Shown here piece by piece: positions 1 through 7,320 of a DNA stretch of 12,685 bases. The DNA is taken from NCBI GenBank assembly GCA_029882955.1, contig JAOUJX010000076.1, positions 1-12,685 of the forward strand, in the 5' to 3' direction. This DNA is from Gammaproteobacteria bacterium (lineage in GTDB: Bacteria > Pseudomonadota > Gammaproteobacteria > GCA-001735895). The notes under the pieces were generated by a model. The model was not told the origin of the DNA. It made no database searches and saw only the letters and a program-made list of their open reading frames with translations. Numbering within the stretch: position 1 is the first letter of the stretch; each line of letters begins with the position of its first letter. The position numbers and the translations under genes were made by a program.

Positions 1-28
1 CTTTAGAACGGAGTTGTGGCTGGTAGCT

Positions 29-1570
29 ATGATATATAGATTTGGGGAGTTTGAGCTCGATACAAAAAGCTACCAGCTAAGCAAAGCCGGAAGTCAGGTT
101 GCGATAGAACCTCAGGTATTCGATTTGTTGAGTTACCTGATCGTTAATAGAAGCAGGCTGGTTTCCAGGGCAGAAATATTCGATGAGATATGGTCGGGAA
201 GAGTTGTTTCAGATACTTCTTTAAGCAATCACATCAAATCGGCTCGTAAACTGATTGGTGATAACGGACATAGGCAGTCGAGCATCAAGACGGTGCACGG
301 TAGAGGCTATCAATTTATTGCCGGAATCGAGGAAGTGATCAATCATGGTAGTGACCTGACTTCTCTCACGGTTGATAACTCGACCGAGAGTTCCAAAAAT
401 ACAGGGCCTTTAGTGATGGTACTGCCTTTTCAAAATTTGAGCTCGGACCCGGAACAGCAATATTTTGCCGAAGGTATGAGTGAAGATATCACGACTGAGC
501 TTTCCCGATTTACAGATATTCAGGTAATTTCACGGCATACCGCATTCCAGTTCAGTAGCGAATCTGCCGATTTCAATAAATTTGTCGGAGATCTGCCCAT
601 TGATTACCTGGTTGAAGGCAGCGTTCGCCGTACTCAGGACCAGGTCAGGATTAATGCACAGTTGATCGATGCTAATACCAGGAATCATATCTGGGCCGAA
701 AAGTTTGATCGGCCTATTGATCAGGTTTTAAGTATTCAGGATGAAATAACCGAAACGGTTGTTTCGACAATCAGCGGACAAATTCGGAAGATTGAAACAG
801 ATCGAGCTCATTCGCGAGGAACCGAAAATCTTCGAGCCTATGATCACCTGTTAAGAGGGCTGTCTTATCATAAAAATGGCTATGCCAGCTACCATAACTA
901 TGTGAAAGCTTTCGAAGAGTTTACTCAGGCAATAAATCTTGATCCCAGATTCGCTCGCGCCCGTGCCTGGATTCTATGCACCAAAGCTTCCATGTGGGAG
1001 CTAAAATCGGAACAGCTAATTCATGAGTCGCTGGAGGAAGCTAAACAGGTGCTTAAACTGGATGACAGGGAAAGTGAAACGCATCGTATCCTGGCCTCTT
1101 TTTATTTATATCTACGTAATTATCAACTAAGCGGCCATCATTTTCAGGAGGCGATTCGGCTTAGCCCGAACGATGCCCATATCGCGGTAAAGATCGGGCG
1201 TTATTATGCTTACACTGATCAATATGATGAAGCGATAACGGCAGTCGAGCGTGCAATGAGGCTCAATCCACTTCATCCGGGGTGGTATTGGATGGAATTA
1301 GGGATCGTCTACTACAGCATGGGCGAATATCAGAAATCGATCGATGCCTACAATAAAAACTGGGATATGGAGGCTTATGACTATGCTCTTATTGCGGCCT
1401 CGTATATGGCGCTTAAAAAAGTCGAAGAAGCCATGGTAGTCGCTCGGAAAGCCATTGAGATGGAGCCAAAGTCGTCAGCAAATATTTTCACCCAGTTTGA
1501 GACTTACCAGGATTTATGCAAGCATCAACTTTTGTGCGACCGAATGATCGCGGCAGGAATTCCCGCATAA
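29..1570 (+). CDS. CadC-like winged-helix regulator with TolB-like domain and TPR repeats
   Basis: Probable cytoplasmic transcription regulator of 513 residues. Residues 1-98 form an OmpR/PhoB-type winged helix: the start MIYRFGEFELD, then VSRAEIFDEIW (45-55), the recognition-helix region SDTSLSNHIKSARK (61-74) and the wing VHGRGYQF (89-96). Residues 128-255 resemble the TolB-like domain often fused to such regulators (VLPFQNLSSDPEQQYFAEGM, 131-150). TPR-like helices follow, for example 293-310, 369-382, 400-416 and 467-480. No hydrophobic segment separates the DNA-binding and TolB-like parts, so unlike CadC it does not look membrane-bound. No cyclase catalytic domain is present. The ATG at 29 is chosen because family members begin at this point; the nearest purine-rich stretch (8-13) lies rather far upstream, and a TTG at 14 is in frame. 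Target genes and signal are unknown. A terminator follows directly. Confidence 0.82.
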   Translation: MIYRFGEFELDTKSYQLSKAGSQVAIEPQVFDLLSYLIVNRSRLVSRAEIFDEIWSGRVVSDTSLSNHIKSARKLIGDNGHRQSSIKTVHGRGYQFIAGIEEVINHGSDLTSLTVDNSTESSKNTGPLVMVLPFQNLSSDPEQQYFAEGMSEDITTELSRFTDIQVISRHTAFQFSSESADFNKFVGDLPIDYLVEGSVRRTQDQVRINAQLIDANTRNHIWAEKFDRPIDQVLSIQDEITETVVSTISGQIRKIETDRAHSRGTENLRAYDHLLRGLSYHKNGYASYHNYVKAFEEFTQAINLDPRFARARAWILCTKASMWELKSEQLIHESLEEAKQVLKLDDRESETHRILASFYLYLRNYQLSGHHFQEAIRLSPNDAHIAVKIGRYYAYTDQYDEAITAVERAMRLNPLHPGWYWMELGIVYYSMGEYQKSIDAYNKNWDMEAYDYALIAASYMALKKVEEAMVVARKAIEMEPKSSANIFTQFETYQDLCKHQLLCDRMIAAGIPA

Positions 1571-1595
1571 AAAAACCCCGCTATGCGGGGCTTTT
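1569..1595. terminator. Bidirectional rho-independent terminator
   Basis: A six-base-pair GC stem (CCCCGC at 1576-1581 with GCGGGG at 1585-1590) has a three-base loop. A run of A lies on its left and CTTTT on its right, so it can terminate in both directions. It sits between two converging genes: the regulator that stops at 1570 and the membrane protein that stops at 1620. Confidence 0.85.
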
Positions 1596-1619
1596 AAATT
1601 CTTCCAGTTTGACTATCTG

Positions 1620-2231
1620 TTAGAACAACATGCCGTGTCCCTGCGCAGTCATAGCAAATAACATGGGTACGGATAGCAGGGTATTAGTGCGTGAGGCCAT
1701 TAATGCGACAAATTTGGCTTTGGCAATGGCTTCGGGTTCGTGAGTTTTACCGTCAAGACCGAGAATTTTCTTCTGGTTGGGCCAGATGAGCCCCCAGACA
1801 TTAAACAACATGATAGTACCTAGCCAGGCACCCATACCAATAATCTGAAAGCCCTCGGCAAAGGTGAAAGCAGCGACGACACCTGAACCTTCGCCACCGT
1901 GCATGGCTTCAAGAGCCATAGCCCCGGTAAGCCAGGTTGCCAGGGCAGCCCAGCGGAACCAGAACAAAGCTTTCGGGGCAATATATTTATTGATGGCTGC
2001 AGCACCCGGTCCACCGCTGTCAGCTTCAGATAGTGCTGTAGCAACTGCTGGCACCTGTATGAAATTAAAATAATAAAGCAGGCCAATCCAGGTAATGCCG
2101 GCTAGTGCGTGCATCCACACCCAAAATTCCCATGGGTTAACAGTGCCAGTCGTACCCAATGCAAACATCAGTACAATTGCTAGTACAAAGCCCGAAATTA
2201 TCGTGCCCGGTATCGATTTTAATGGATTCAT
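1620..2231 (-). CDS. PuuD-type membrane protein (urate hydroxylase N-terminal family), short form
   Basis: Integral membrane protein of 203 residues with about five hydrophobic segments (roughly 8-27, 38-60, 88-110, 125-150 and 180-197). The segment MHALAGITWIGLLYYFNF (40-57), with His41, and the C-terminal SVPMLFAMTAQGHG (187-200) match what I recall of the membrane domain of PuuD-type urate hydroxylases (Pfam Urate_ox_N). The classical PuuD enzyme continues into a C-terminal cytochrome c domain; this protein stops before it and has no CXXCH motif. No purine-catabolism genes are nearby, so urate oxidation should not be assumed. The ATG start is supported by GGGGAG six bases upstream. The gene is divergent from the asnO-like gene across a 170-base gap. 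Family assignment is fairly sure; function is open. Confidence 0.72.
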   Translation of the reverse strand: MNPLKSIPGTIISGFVLAIVLMFALGTTGTVNPWEFWVWMHALAGITWIGLLYYFNFIQVPAVATALSEADSGGPGAAAINKYIAPKALFWFRWAALATWLTGAMALEAMHGGEGSGVVAAFTFAEGFQIIGMGAWLGTIMLFNVWGLIWPNQKKILGLDGKTHEPEAIAKAKFVALMASRTNTLLSVPMLFAMTAQGHGMLF

Positions 2232-2315
2232 TGATGACTCCCCAGTTTATATGTTTAGAATACGAGAAGACGAATATTGATGCTATTATCGTGACTTCCT
2301 CATGGTACGCGGCGG

Positions 2316-2344
2316 AGTATAAGGACTTTCCGAATCTGGCGCAA
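2316..2344 (-). promoter_or_regulatory. Candidate promoter of the PuuD-like gene, with an overlapping rightward -10
   Basis: Read on the minus strand, TTGCGC (2344-2339) and TATACT (2321-2316) are 17 bases apart, a fair sigma-70 match that would give a leader of about 80 bases. On the plus strand the same spot reads TATAAG (2318-2323), a possible -10 for the asnO-like gene with a poor -35. Overlapping divergent -10 boxes would make the two genes compete for polymerase. This is judged by eye only. Confidence 0.35.
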
Positions 2345-2401
2345 TGAATCAATCTTAAGCCGTTGAAATTTATCAAAAATACTTAAATTTTGTGAGGTTA
2401 T

Positions 2402-4171
2402 ATGTGTGGTTTGTTTGGAGCGCTAAGTTTTACTGATCAACTGGTTGATGATGCAGTCGCCGAAGCCATGTCGACAAAAGTTGCTCGCCGGGGTCCGGAT
2501 GATGAAGGTTTGTGGCGTGATGGGCCTGTCATGCTCGGTCACAGGCGATTATCGATTATCGATTTATCCGAACTGGGTCATCAGCCAATGCAAGATGTCA
2601 GTAATCGGTACTCGATTGTTTTCAATGGCACGATTTATAACTATCCGGAATTACGCGAGCAGTTGATTGCGGCGGGTTATCAGTTTCGTTCGCATAGTGA
2701 TACCGAAGTGATTATCAACGCCTATGCTCGCTGGGGTGAGCAATGTACCGAAAAGTTGCATGGTATGTTCGCTTTCGCGATCTGGGACCGGCAGTCGCAG
2801 AATCTTTTTATGGCGCGTGACCGCATGGGTATTAAACCTCTGTACTATGCTAAGACCAGGGCCGGATTTTACTTTGCATCCAATCCCCAGGCGCTGCTGG
2901 CCACCGGTCAATGCGATACTTCGATTGATCCGGTTGGTCTGCACTTTCAACTGAGTTTACACGCGGTTATACCGGCTCCGCGTACCTTGTTAAAAGGTAT
3001 TCGTAAATGTCGCCCGGGTTATCAGATGAATATCAGGGCAGATGGTTCGGTAGAAGAGCATCAATATTGGCAACTAAAAGCCCATAGACCGAGGGAGGCA
3101 AAAAGTACCGAGGAATGGAATCATCTCATTCACGATGCGCTACGAGAGGCGGTCAAAAGACGCATCGATATTGCTGACGTACCCGTTGGTGTTTTGCTTT
3201 CTGGCGGACTGGATTCCAGCTTGCTGGTGGCGTTACTGGCCGAGGCCGGCGTTAATAAGATAAAAACCTTCAGCATCGGATTTGAAGATCAGCCGGAAGA
3301 AAAGGGTAACGAATTTGAATTTTCCGATGCTGTTGCGCAGCGTTATGATACGGATCATCACAAATTTTTAATTCCCAACGCAAATGTGCTGGAGCGGTTA
3401 CCCGGGGCTGTCAATGCTATGGCCGAACCGATGTTTGGGCAGGATGCTGTGGCTTTTTATCTGCTGTCTGAACAGGTGTCCAAAGCGGTGAAAGTGGTAC
3501 AAAGCGGGCAGGGTGCAGACGAAGTATTCGCCGGCTATTTCTGGTATGGTCGCATGCTCGCCGCCTCCGGGTCGCCGGTCCAGCGATTTGCGTCTAATTA
3601 CGTTGATCGTGATCACACAGAGTTCTGTGAAACTGTCACCACTGCTTATCGTGGAGAAGATCATACGGCTGCGCTGATCCAGCGGGCTCTCGAAACCGAG
3701 CACGCCGATACTTTCATGGATGCCGTGTTACGTTTTGACGTGACTACTCTCGTTGTTGACGATCCGGTCAAGCGAGTCGATAACATGACAATGGCCTGGG
3801 GTCTGGAGGCAAGGGTACCGTTTCTGGATCATCACCTCGTAGAGCTGGCTGCCGCCTGTCCGCCAGAACTGAAACTCAAACATCAGGGCAAGGGGATTCT
3901 AAAGGAAATTTCACGTGGCCTTATACCCGACGCGGTTATCGATCGCCCCAAGGGCTATTTTCCGATGCCGGCACTCAAATACGTGCGTGGTGATTTTTAT
4001 CAGTTTATGGCCGATACGTTGAATAGCCAGGTGAGCCGGGAGCGTGGAATTTTCAACCAGAGTTATATCGATAAGCTCTTGCGCGAGCCCGAACAGCATT
4101 TCACTCGCCTCAACGGCAGCAAGCTCTGGCATAGCGCACTACTTGAATATTGGCTGCAGCAACATATCTAA
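2402..4171 (+). CDS. asnO: AsnB-family glutamine-dependent amidotransferase, NAGGN (AsnO)-like
   Basis: Class II glutamine amidotransferase of 589 residues, asparagine synthase fold. N-terminal glutaminase: nucleophile Cys2 after Met removal, RRGPDDEG (29-36), GHRRLSIIDLS (46-56), FNGTIYNY (74-81) and SDTE (99-102). The C-terminal synthetase domain has the ATP-pyrophosphatase loop SGGLDSS (267-273), GQGADEVFAGY and DNMTMAWGLEARVPFLD. Length and the C-terminal signatures (DDPVKRVDNMTMAWGLEAR, IDRPKGYFPMPALK) recall the enzyme that amidates N-acetylglutaminylglutamine to the osmoprotectant NAGGN (TIGR03104 type) more than housekeeping AsnB. Its usual partner, the dipeptide synthetase, is not beside it. 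GAGG lies four bases before the ATG. No terminator follows, so transcription may continue into grxD, 91 bases downstream. A plain asparagine synthase role remains possible. Confidence 0.85.
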   Translation: MCGLFGALSFTDQLVDDAVAEAMSTKVARRGPDDEGLWRDGPVMLGHRRLSIIDLSELGHQPMQDVSNRYSIVFNGTIYNYPELREQLIAAGYQFRSHSDTEVIINAYARWGEQCTEKLHGMFAFAIWDRQSQNLFMARDRMGIKPLYYAKTRAGFYFASNPQALLATGQCDTSIDPVGLHFQLSLHAVIPAPRTLLKGIRKCRPGYQMNIRADGSVEEHQYWQLKAHRPREAKSTEEWNHLIHDALREAVKRRIDIADVPVGVLLSGGLDSSLLVALLAEAGVNKIKTFSIGFEDQPEEKGNEFEFSDAVAQRYDTDHHKFLIPNANVLERLPGAVNAMAEPMFGQDAVAFYLLSEQVSKAVKVVQSGQGADEVFAGYFWYGRMLAASGSPVQRFASNYVDRDHTEFCETVTTAYRGEDHTAALIQRALETEHADTFMDAVLRFDVTTLVVDDPVKRVDNMTMAWGLEARVPFLDHHLVELAAACPPELKLKHQGKGILKEISRGLIPDAVIDRPKGYFPMPALKYVRGDFYQFMADTLNSQVSRERGIFNQSYIDKLLREPEQHFTRLNGSKLWHSALLEYWLQQHI

Positions 4172-4250
4172 GCAGAATATTGAAACGCGGGGTTGTTATC
4201 TATTCACAAAAACGGATATCATAATAACCAACTAATTTAGTCAGTTATTG

Positions 4251-4256
4251 AGAGGA
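4251..4256 (+). promoter_or_regulatory. Ribosome binding site that fixes the grxD start
   Basis: AGAGGA is followed by six bases and then the ATG at 4263. An in-frame TTG at 4248 would lie upstream of this site and have no Shine-Dalgarno of its own, so 4263 is the better start. Confidence 0.8.
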
Positions 4257-4262
4257 AATTTG

Positions 4263-4589
4263 ATGGACGTTCTCGAACGTATACAGCAGCAGGTGGATAC
4301 CCACCCGGTTATTATTTATATGAAAGGCACACCGCAATTACCACAATGCGGGTTCTCCAGCCGAACCGCGGAAGCACTCAAATCGCTTAATCTTGAGTTT
4401 GCTTATGTTAATGTTCTGGCTGATCCAGAGATATTTCAGAATTTGCCACGCTTTGCTGATTGGCCGACTTTCCCCCAGGTTTATGTCGATGGTGAATTAA
4501 TTGGCGGTTGCGATATTACTCTAGAGATGCACGAATCCGGTGATCTGGAGAAATTGGCCGCTGCCGCCGTCGCTAAAAAAGAAAATTGA
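4263..4589 (+). CDS. grxD: Monothiol CGFS glutaredoxin (Grx4)
   Basis: Cytoplasmic monothiol glutaredoxin of 108 residues, a family that binds a [2Fe-2S] cluster with glutathione and, with BolA-type partners, works in iron-sulfur trafficking and iron sensing. The CGFS site is at 29-32, the glutathione-contacting Lys21 is in YMKGTP (19-24), WPTFPQVYVDGE is at 67-78 and GGCD at 81-84. The length is normal for Grx4. The ATG at 4263 is chosen over a longer TTG reading because of the site at 4251-4256 and because family proteins begin near this point. It lies 91 bases after the asnO-like gene with no terminator between, so it may be read through from it; I found no convincing promoter of its own. 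It converges on the response-regulator gene across a terminator. Confidence 0.95.
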   Translation: MDVLERIQQQVDTHPVIIYMKGTPQLPQCGFSSRTAEALKSLNLEFAYVNVLADPEIFQNLPRFADWPTFPQVYVDGELIGGCDITLEMHESGDLEKLAAAAVAKKEN

Positions 4590-4614
4590 ACTAGCGAGTC
4601 GAGTTGTCTGACGT

Positions 4615-4644
4615 AAAAGCCCCGGCATTCGTTCCGGGGTTTTT
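4615..4644. terminator. Bidirectional rho-independent terminator
   Basis: The stem AAAAGCCCCGG (4615-4625) pairs with CCGGGGTTTTT (4634-4644), with one G-T pair and an eight-base loop. A-rich and T-rich flanks make it usable in both directions. It separates grxD (stop at 4589) from the leftward pyrC-rnt-response regulator cluster (last stop at 4659). Confidence 0.88.
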
Positions 4645-4658
4645 GTTTACGACTTTTT

Positions 4659-5561
4659 TTATGCGATTAGTTCAGACGCGTCCTGGGCAGCCGAAATAAT
4701 ATCGATGACTGTTGGGCGGGGATTGAATTTGTGTCCATGCCACACACCGGCAGACATATTCAACGGTTTGCCCTCGTCGCTAGTGTCGTTGGTGTGCCGT
4801 TTTATACTGGAAATCAAACGTTGAAACATTTCAGTATCAAATACCAGAGGCTCTTGATAACAAAGTGCTATTGCAAAAGTGTTGGCGTCATAACGCGACA
4901 CCATATCCAGAGGCCGCAATGCCAGTTGCAAGGAATTGGCAACAGTTTTAAGGGTGCCACTACGTAAACTTCCATTATCGGTAGAAACTTCAATGAGACC
5001 CAGTGCTATACCACCACCCCGGGTTGAACAATGTGATATTAAAGCTTCAAGATGGGACTCCAGTTGAGCCTTATTTGGTAGATTGGTTTCCGGATCCTGC
5101 TGGTTAAACTGTCTGATACGCATAAACTGCTCACTTACCGCTCGCGTGCGTTCGCGTAGTTCATTTTGCTGGAAAGCGTTTCTGGCAGCACCGTAGACAC
5201 GAGCAGCCAGCTCGAACTGATTAGCAGACTTGGAAAGAAAATCGTCAACACCTCGGTCAAAGGCTACCACAATGCTAGAGGTGGCATCTTCCGCCGTGAG
5301 CAAGATGACGCCAGTATAACGATCATTATTTTCGTCCCAGCGCCGAATCAAATCGGTCATTTCCAGACCGTTCAAACCCGGCATCCAGAAATCGGCGAGG
5401 ACAACATGGGCTCGGCGTTCGTTGAGCAGAAACATACCTTCGTCGGCCGACGCAGCTGTGCGGATGTCGGAAAAACCCGACTTCAGTAAGCCTGATTTGA
5501 CAACTTCGCGACTAAAGTGCAAATCGTCGACGACAATGATGGATAAATCTTCTTTGCGCAA
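4659..5561 (-). CDS. Response regulator: receiver domain plus degenerate GGDEF domain
   Basis: Cytoplasmic protein of 300 residues. The receiver domain (about 6-125) has acidic Asp12/Asp13, phosphoacceptor Asp57 in LADFWMPGLNG (55-65), Thr89 and Lys111, so phosphorylation looks possible; the usual Pro after this Lys is Ser. A charged helical linker (about 126-155) leads into a GGDEF-type fold starting at DPETNLPNK (156-164). Where active cyclases have RYGGDEF, this protein reads RYDANTF (223-229): both glycines and both acidic catalytic residues are gone, so diguanylate cyclase activity is very unlikely. RPLD (216-219) keeps the RxxD inhibitory-site pattern at the right spacing, which suggests it may still bind c-di-GMP. 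The start is TTG with no clear Shine-Dalgarno; an in-frame stop lies close upstream and no ATG or GTG is available. It follows rnt by 41 bases, last in the cluster. Confidence 0.85.
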   Translation of the reverse strand: MRKEDLSIIVVDDLHFSREVVKSGLLKSGFSDIRTAASADEGMFLLNERRAHVVLADFWMPGLNGLEMTDLIRRWDENNDRYTGVILLTAEDATSSIVVAFDRGVDDFLSKSANQFELAARVYGAARNAFQQNELRERTRAVSEQFMRIRQFNQQDPETNLPNKAQLESHLEALISHCSTRGGGIALGLIEVSTDNGSLRSGTLKTVANSLQLALRPLDMVSRYDANTFAIALCYQEPLVFDTEMFQRLISSIKRHTNDTSDEGKPLNMSAGVWHGHKFNPRPTVIDIISAAQDASELIA

Positions 5562-5591
5562 GGGAATAGTCGTTATCGTAATTGGGCTGGT

Positions 5592-5613
5592 TTATATAGA
5601 ACCTACGATTCTA
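5592..5613 (-). promoter_or_regulatory. Weak candidate promoter or operator before the response-regulator gene
   Basis: On the minus strand TATATAA (5598-5592) resembles a -10 box about 30 bases before the TTG start. Next to it TAGAA and TTCTA form an inverted repeat with a seven-base spacer (5597-5613) over the rnt stop codon. No good -35 is visible. It could allow separate expression of the response regulator, but may be chance. Confidence 0.2.
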
Positions 5614-6226
5614 CCGCGGAAGGCCTGAAAGGGGTATTGTTAATTATTTTACAAAAAAGCTCGGCGGTCATCTCGGCATCATAAATGGCGGAATGTGCTT
5701 CACTCGCATTCCATTCCAGGTTAGCCGCTTTAACGGATCGTGCCAGGACGGTTTGCCCGTATACCAGCCCCGCTAGCGATACTGTGTCGAAGGTGCTGAA
5801 CGGGTGGAATGGATTGCGCTTTATGCCGCTACGTTCTGCGGCAGCATTAATAAACTTTAAATCAAAATGTGCATTATGCCCGACTAAAATGGCCTTGGTG
5901 CAGTTGTGTTTTTTAAGCGCAGCGCGTACTGGTTTAAATATTTTTGGTAAAGCTATTTTTTCATCGACGGCCATCCGAAATGGATGATCGACGTCGATAC
6001 CGTTTACTTCCATTGATTTAGGATCGAGCCGGGAACCCGCGAAAGGGTTGACGTGGCAGGCGACGGTTTCGGCACAGTAGAATTGACCGGCTTCGTTTAT
6101 GTCAACAATGACTGCAGCGATTTGTAGTAGAGCATCTGTTTGTTCGTTAAAACCACCGGTTTCGACGTCAACGACAATCGGTAAATAACCCCTGAAGCGT
6201 TGTGCGAGGGGCGTAAAATCAGTCAT
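5603..6226 (-). CDS. rnt: Ribonuclease T
   Basis: DEDDh-family 3'-5' exonuclease of 207 residues that trims tRNA 3' ends and matures other stable RNAs; in E. coli it works as a homodimer. The catalytic residues are visible: Asp20 and Glu22 in VVDVETGGF (18-26), Asp122 in GHNAHFD (116-122), and His178 and Asp183 in EAHSAIYD (176-183). RNPFHPFSTFDT (137-148) is a strong RNase T signature, as is FRGYLPIVVDVETGGF near the N-terminus. Length fits the family. The ATG overlaps the end of pyrC by eight bases, and GGAAG lies ten bases upstream inside pyrC, so the two genes are probably translationally coupled. Nothing looks truncated or missing. Confidence 0.96.
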   Translation of the reverse strand: MTDFTPLAQRFRGYLPIVVDVETGGFNEQTDALLQIAAVIVDINEAGQFYCAETVACHVNPFAGSRLDPKSMEVNGIDVDHPFRMAVDEKIALPKIFKPVRAALKKHNCTKAILVGHNAHFDLKFINAAAERSGIKRNPFHPFSTFDTVSLAGLVYGQTVLARSVKAANLEWNASEAHSAIYDAEMTAELFCKIINNTPFRPSAVES

Positions 6227-7259
6227 TATTTATTAACTTCCACTTTAGTATTTCTCCAGCCTTAAACGGAACTAACTCATCGTTGGGGTAGTCGAGGGAA
6301 TCTGGAATTTTCCAGTTGATTTTTTGCAGCTGGATTATGTCGTCATTTACCGGCAATTGATAGAAATTTGGGCCGTTTACACTCATGAAATCTTCAAAGT
6401 GGCTGAAATCATCAGCTAATTCAAAAGCTTCCGCGTAAAGTTCGACCGCTGAGTAAGCCGAGTATATACCTGCACATCCGCAGGCGGCTTCTTTCGTGTT
6501 ACGAGCATGTGGTGCGCTGTCTGTGCCGGCAAAGAATTTCACCGAGTCGCTCGTGGACGCCTTTAAAAGCGCCTGTCTGTGAACCTCTCGCTTGGCGACA
6601 GGCAGGCAATAATGATGCGGACGAATCCCTCCGGTGAACATCGCATTGCGGTTGATGAGTAAATGATGAGCGGTAATAGTCGCAGCGATGTATTCGTTTT
6701 GTGATTCAACAAAGTCGACAGCGTCCGCCGTGGTGATGTGCTCGAAGACAATACGAAGCTCAGGGAAATCCTCGTGAATCGACTTCAGGCGGGTGTCAAT
6801 AAATTGTTTCTCGCGGTCGAAAATGTCGACTTCGGGGCCGGTTGCTTCACCGTGAATTTGCAGAACCAGGCCGTGCTTTTGCATCGCCTCAAGCGCCGGA
6901 TAAATATGTTTGAGACTAGTGACCCCGGCGTCCGAATTAGTCGTCGCACCTGCGGGATAAAGTTTCGCGCCAAAGATAAAGTCAGACTGGCTGGCCCGCT
7001 CGATTTCTTTTACCGAGGTATTATCGGTTAGGTATAAAGTCATCAAAGGCTGGAAATTGCTACTGTCCGGTAGAGCCGCCAGGATACGTTTTCGATAAGC
7101 ACTGGCATCATCGCAGTGACGTACCGGTGGTTGTAAATTCGGCATGATGATAGCGCGAGCAAACTGGCGGGCAGTGTGCGGGACTACCGCTTCGAGATAG
7201 GGTGTATCGCGCAAATGCAAATGCCAGTCATCGGGGCGGATGATCGAGAGTTTATCCAT
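6219..7259 (-). CDS. pyrC: Dihydroorotase, class II (PyrC)
   Basis: Zinc amidohydrolase of 346 residues that interconverts N-carbamoyl-L-aspartate and dihydroorotate, the third step of de novo UMP synthesis. Metal ligands can be placed: His13 and His15 with Arg17 in DDWHLHLRD (10-18), carboxylated Lys99 in GAKLYPAGATTNS (97-109), His136 in QIHGE, His174 in FEHITT and Asp247 in GTDSAPH. Asn41 in MPNL is also conserved. Length matches the homodimeric bacterial type-II enzyme. The ATG gives the normal N-terminus (MDKLSIIRPDDWH), yet no Shine-Dalgarno precedes it; a TATAAA on the minus strand (7276-7271) is so close that the transcript could be almost leaderless. First gene of the pyrC-rnt-response regulator cluster and divergent from aceE. 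Confidence 0.97.
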   Translation of the reverse strand: MDKLSIIRPDDWHLHLRDTPYLEAVVPHTARQFARAIIMPNLQPPVRHCDDASAYRKRILAALPDSSNFQPLMTLYLTDNTSVKEIERASQSDFIFGAKLYPAGATTNSDAGVTSLKHIYPALEAMQKHGLVLQIHGEATGPEVDIFDREKQFIDTRLKSIHEDFPELRIVFEHITTADAVDFVESQNEYIAATITAHHLLINRNAMFTGGIRPHHYCLPVAKREVHRQALLKASTSDSVKFFAGTDSAPHARNTKEAACGCAGIYSAYSAVELYAEAFELADDFSHFEDFMSVNGPNFYQLPVNDDIIQLQKINWKIPDSLDYPNDELVPFKAGEILKWKLINND

Positions 7260-7320
7260 GATTAATTTGATTTATAGGGGAATTCAACTATTAATATCGT
7301 GAAAAGTTATGATGGTTTAG

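Noticed and set aside
14..28. TTG at 14 as the start of the first regulator
   Set aside because: The family N-terminus begins with MIYRFGEFELD at 29, and the purine stretch at 8-13 abuts the TTG with no spacing.
2095..2376. Short open frames in the gap between the PuuD-like and asnO-like genes
   Set aside because: They run into the start of the membrane-protein gene on the other strand, have no recognisable content and no good ribosome binding site. The gap is better explained as a divergent promoter region.
3398..3703. 101-codon open frame antisense to the asnO-like gene
   Set aside because: It lies inside the synthetase domain of a well-conserved enzyme and has no recognisable domain.
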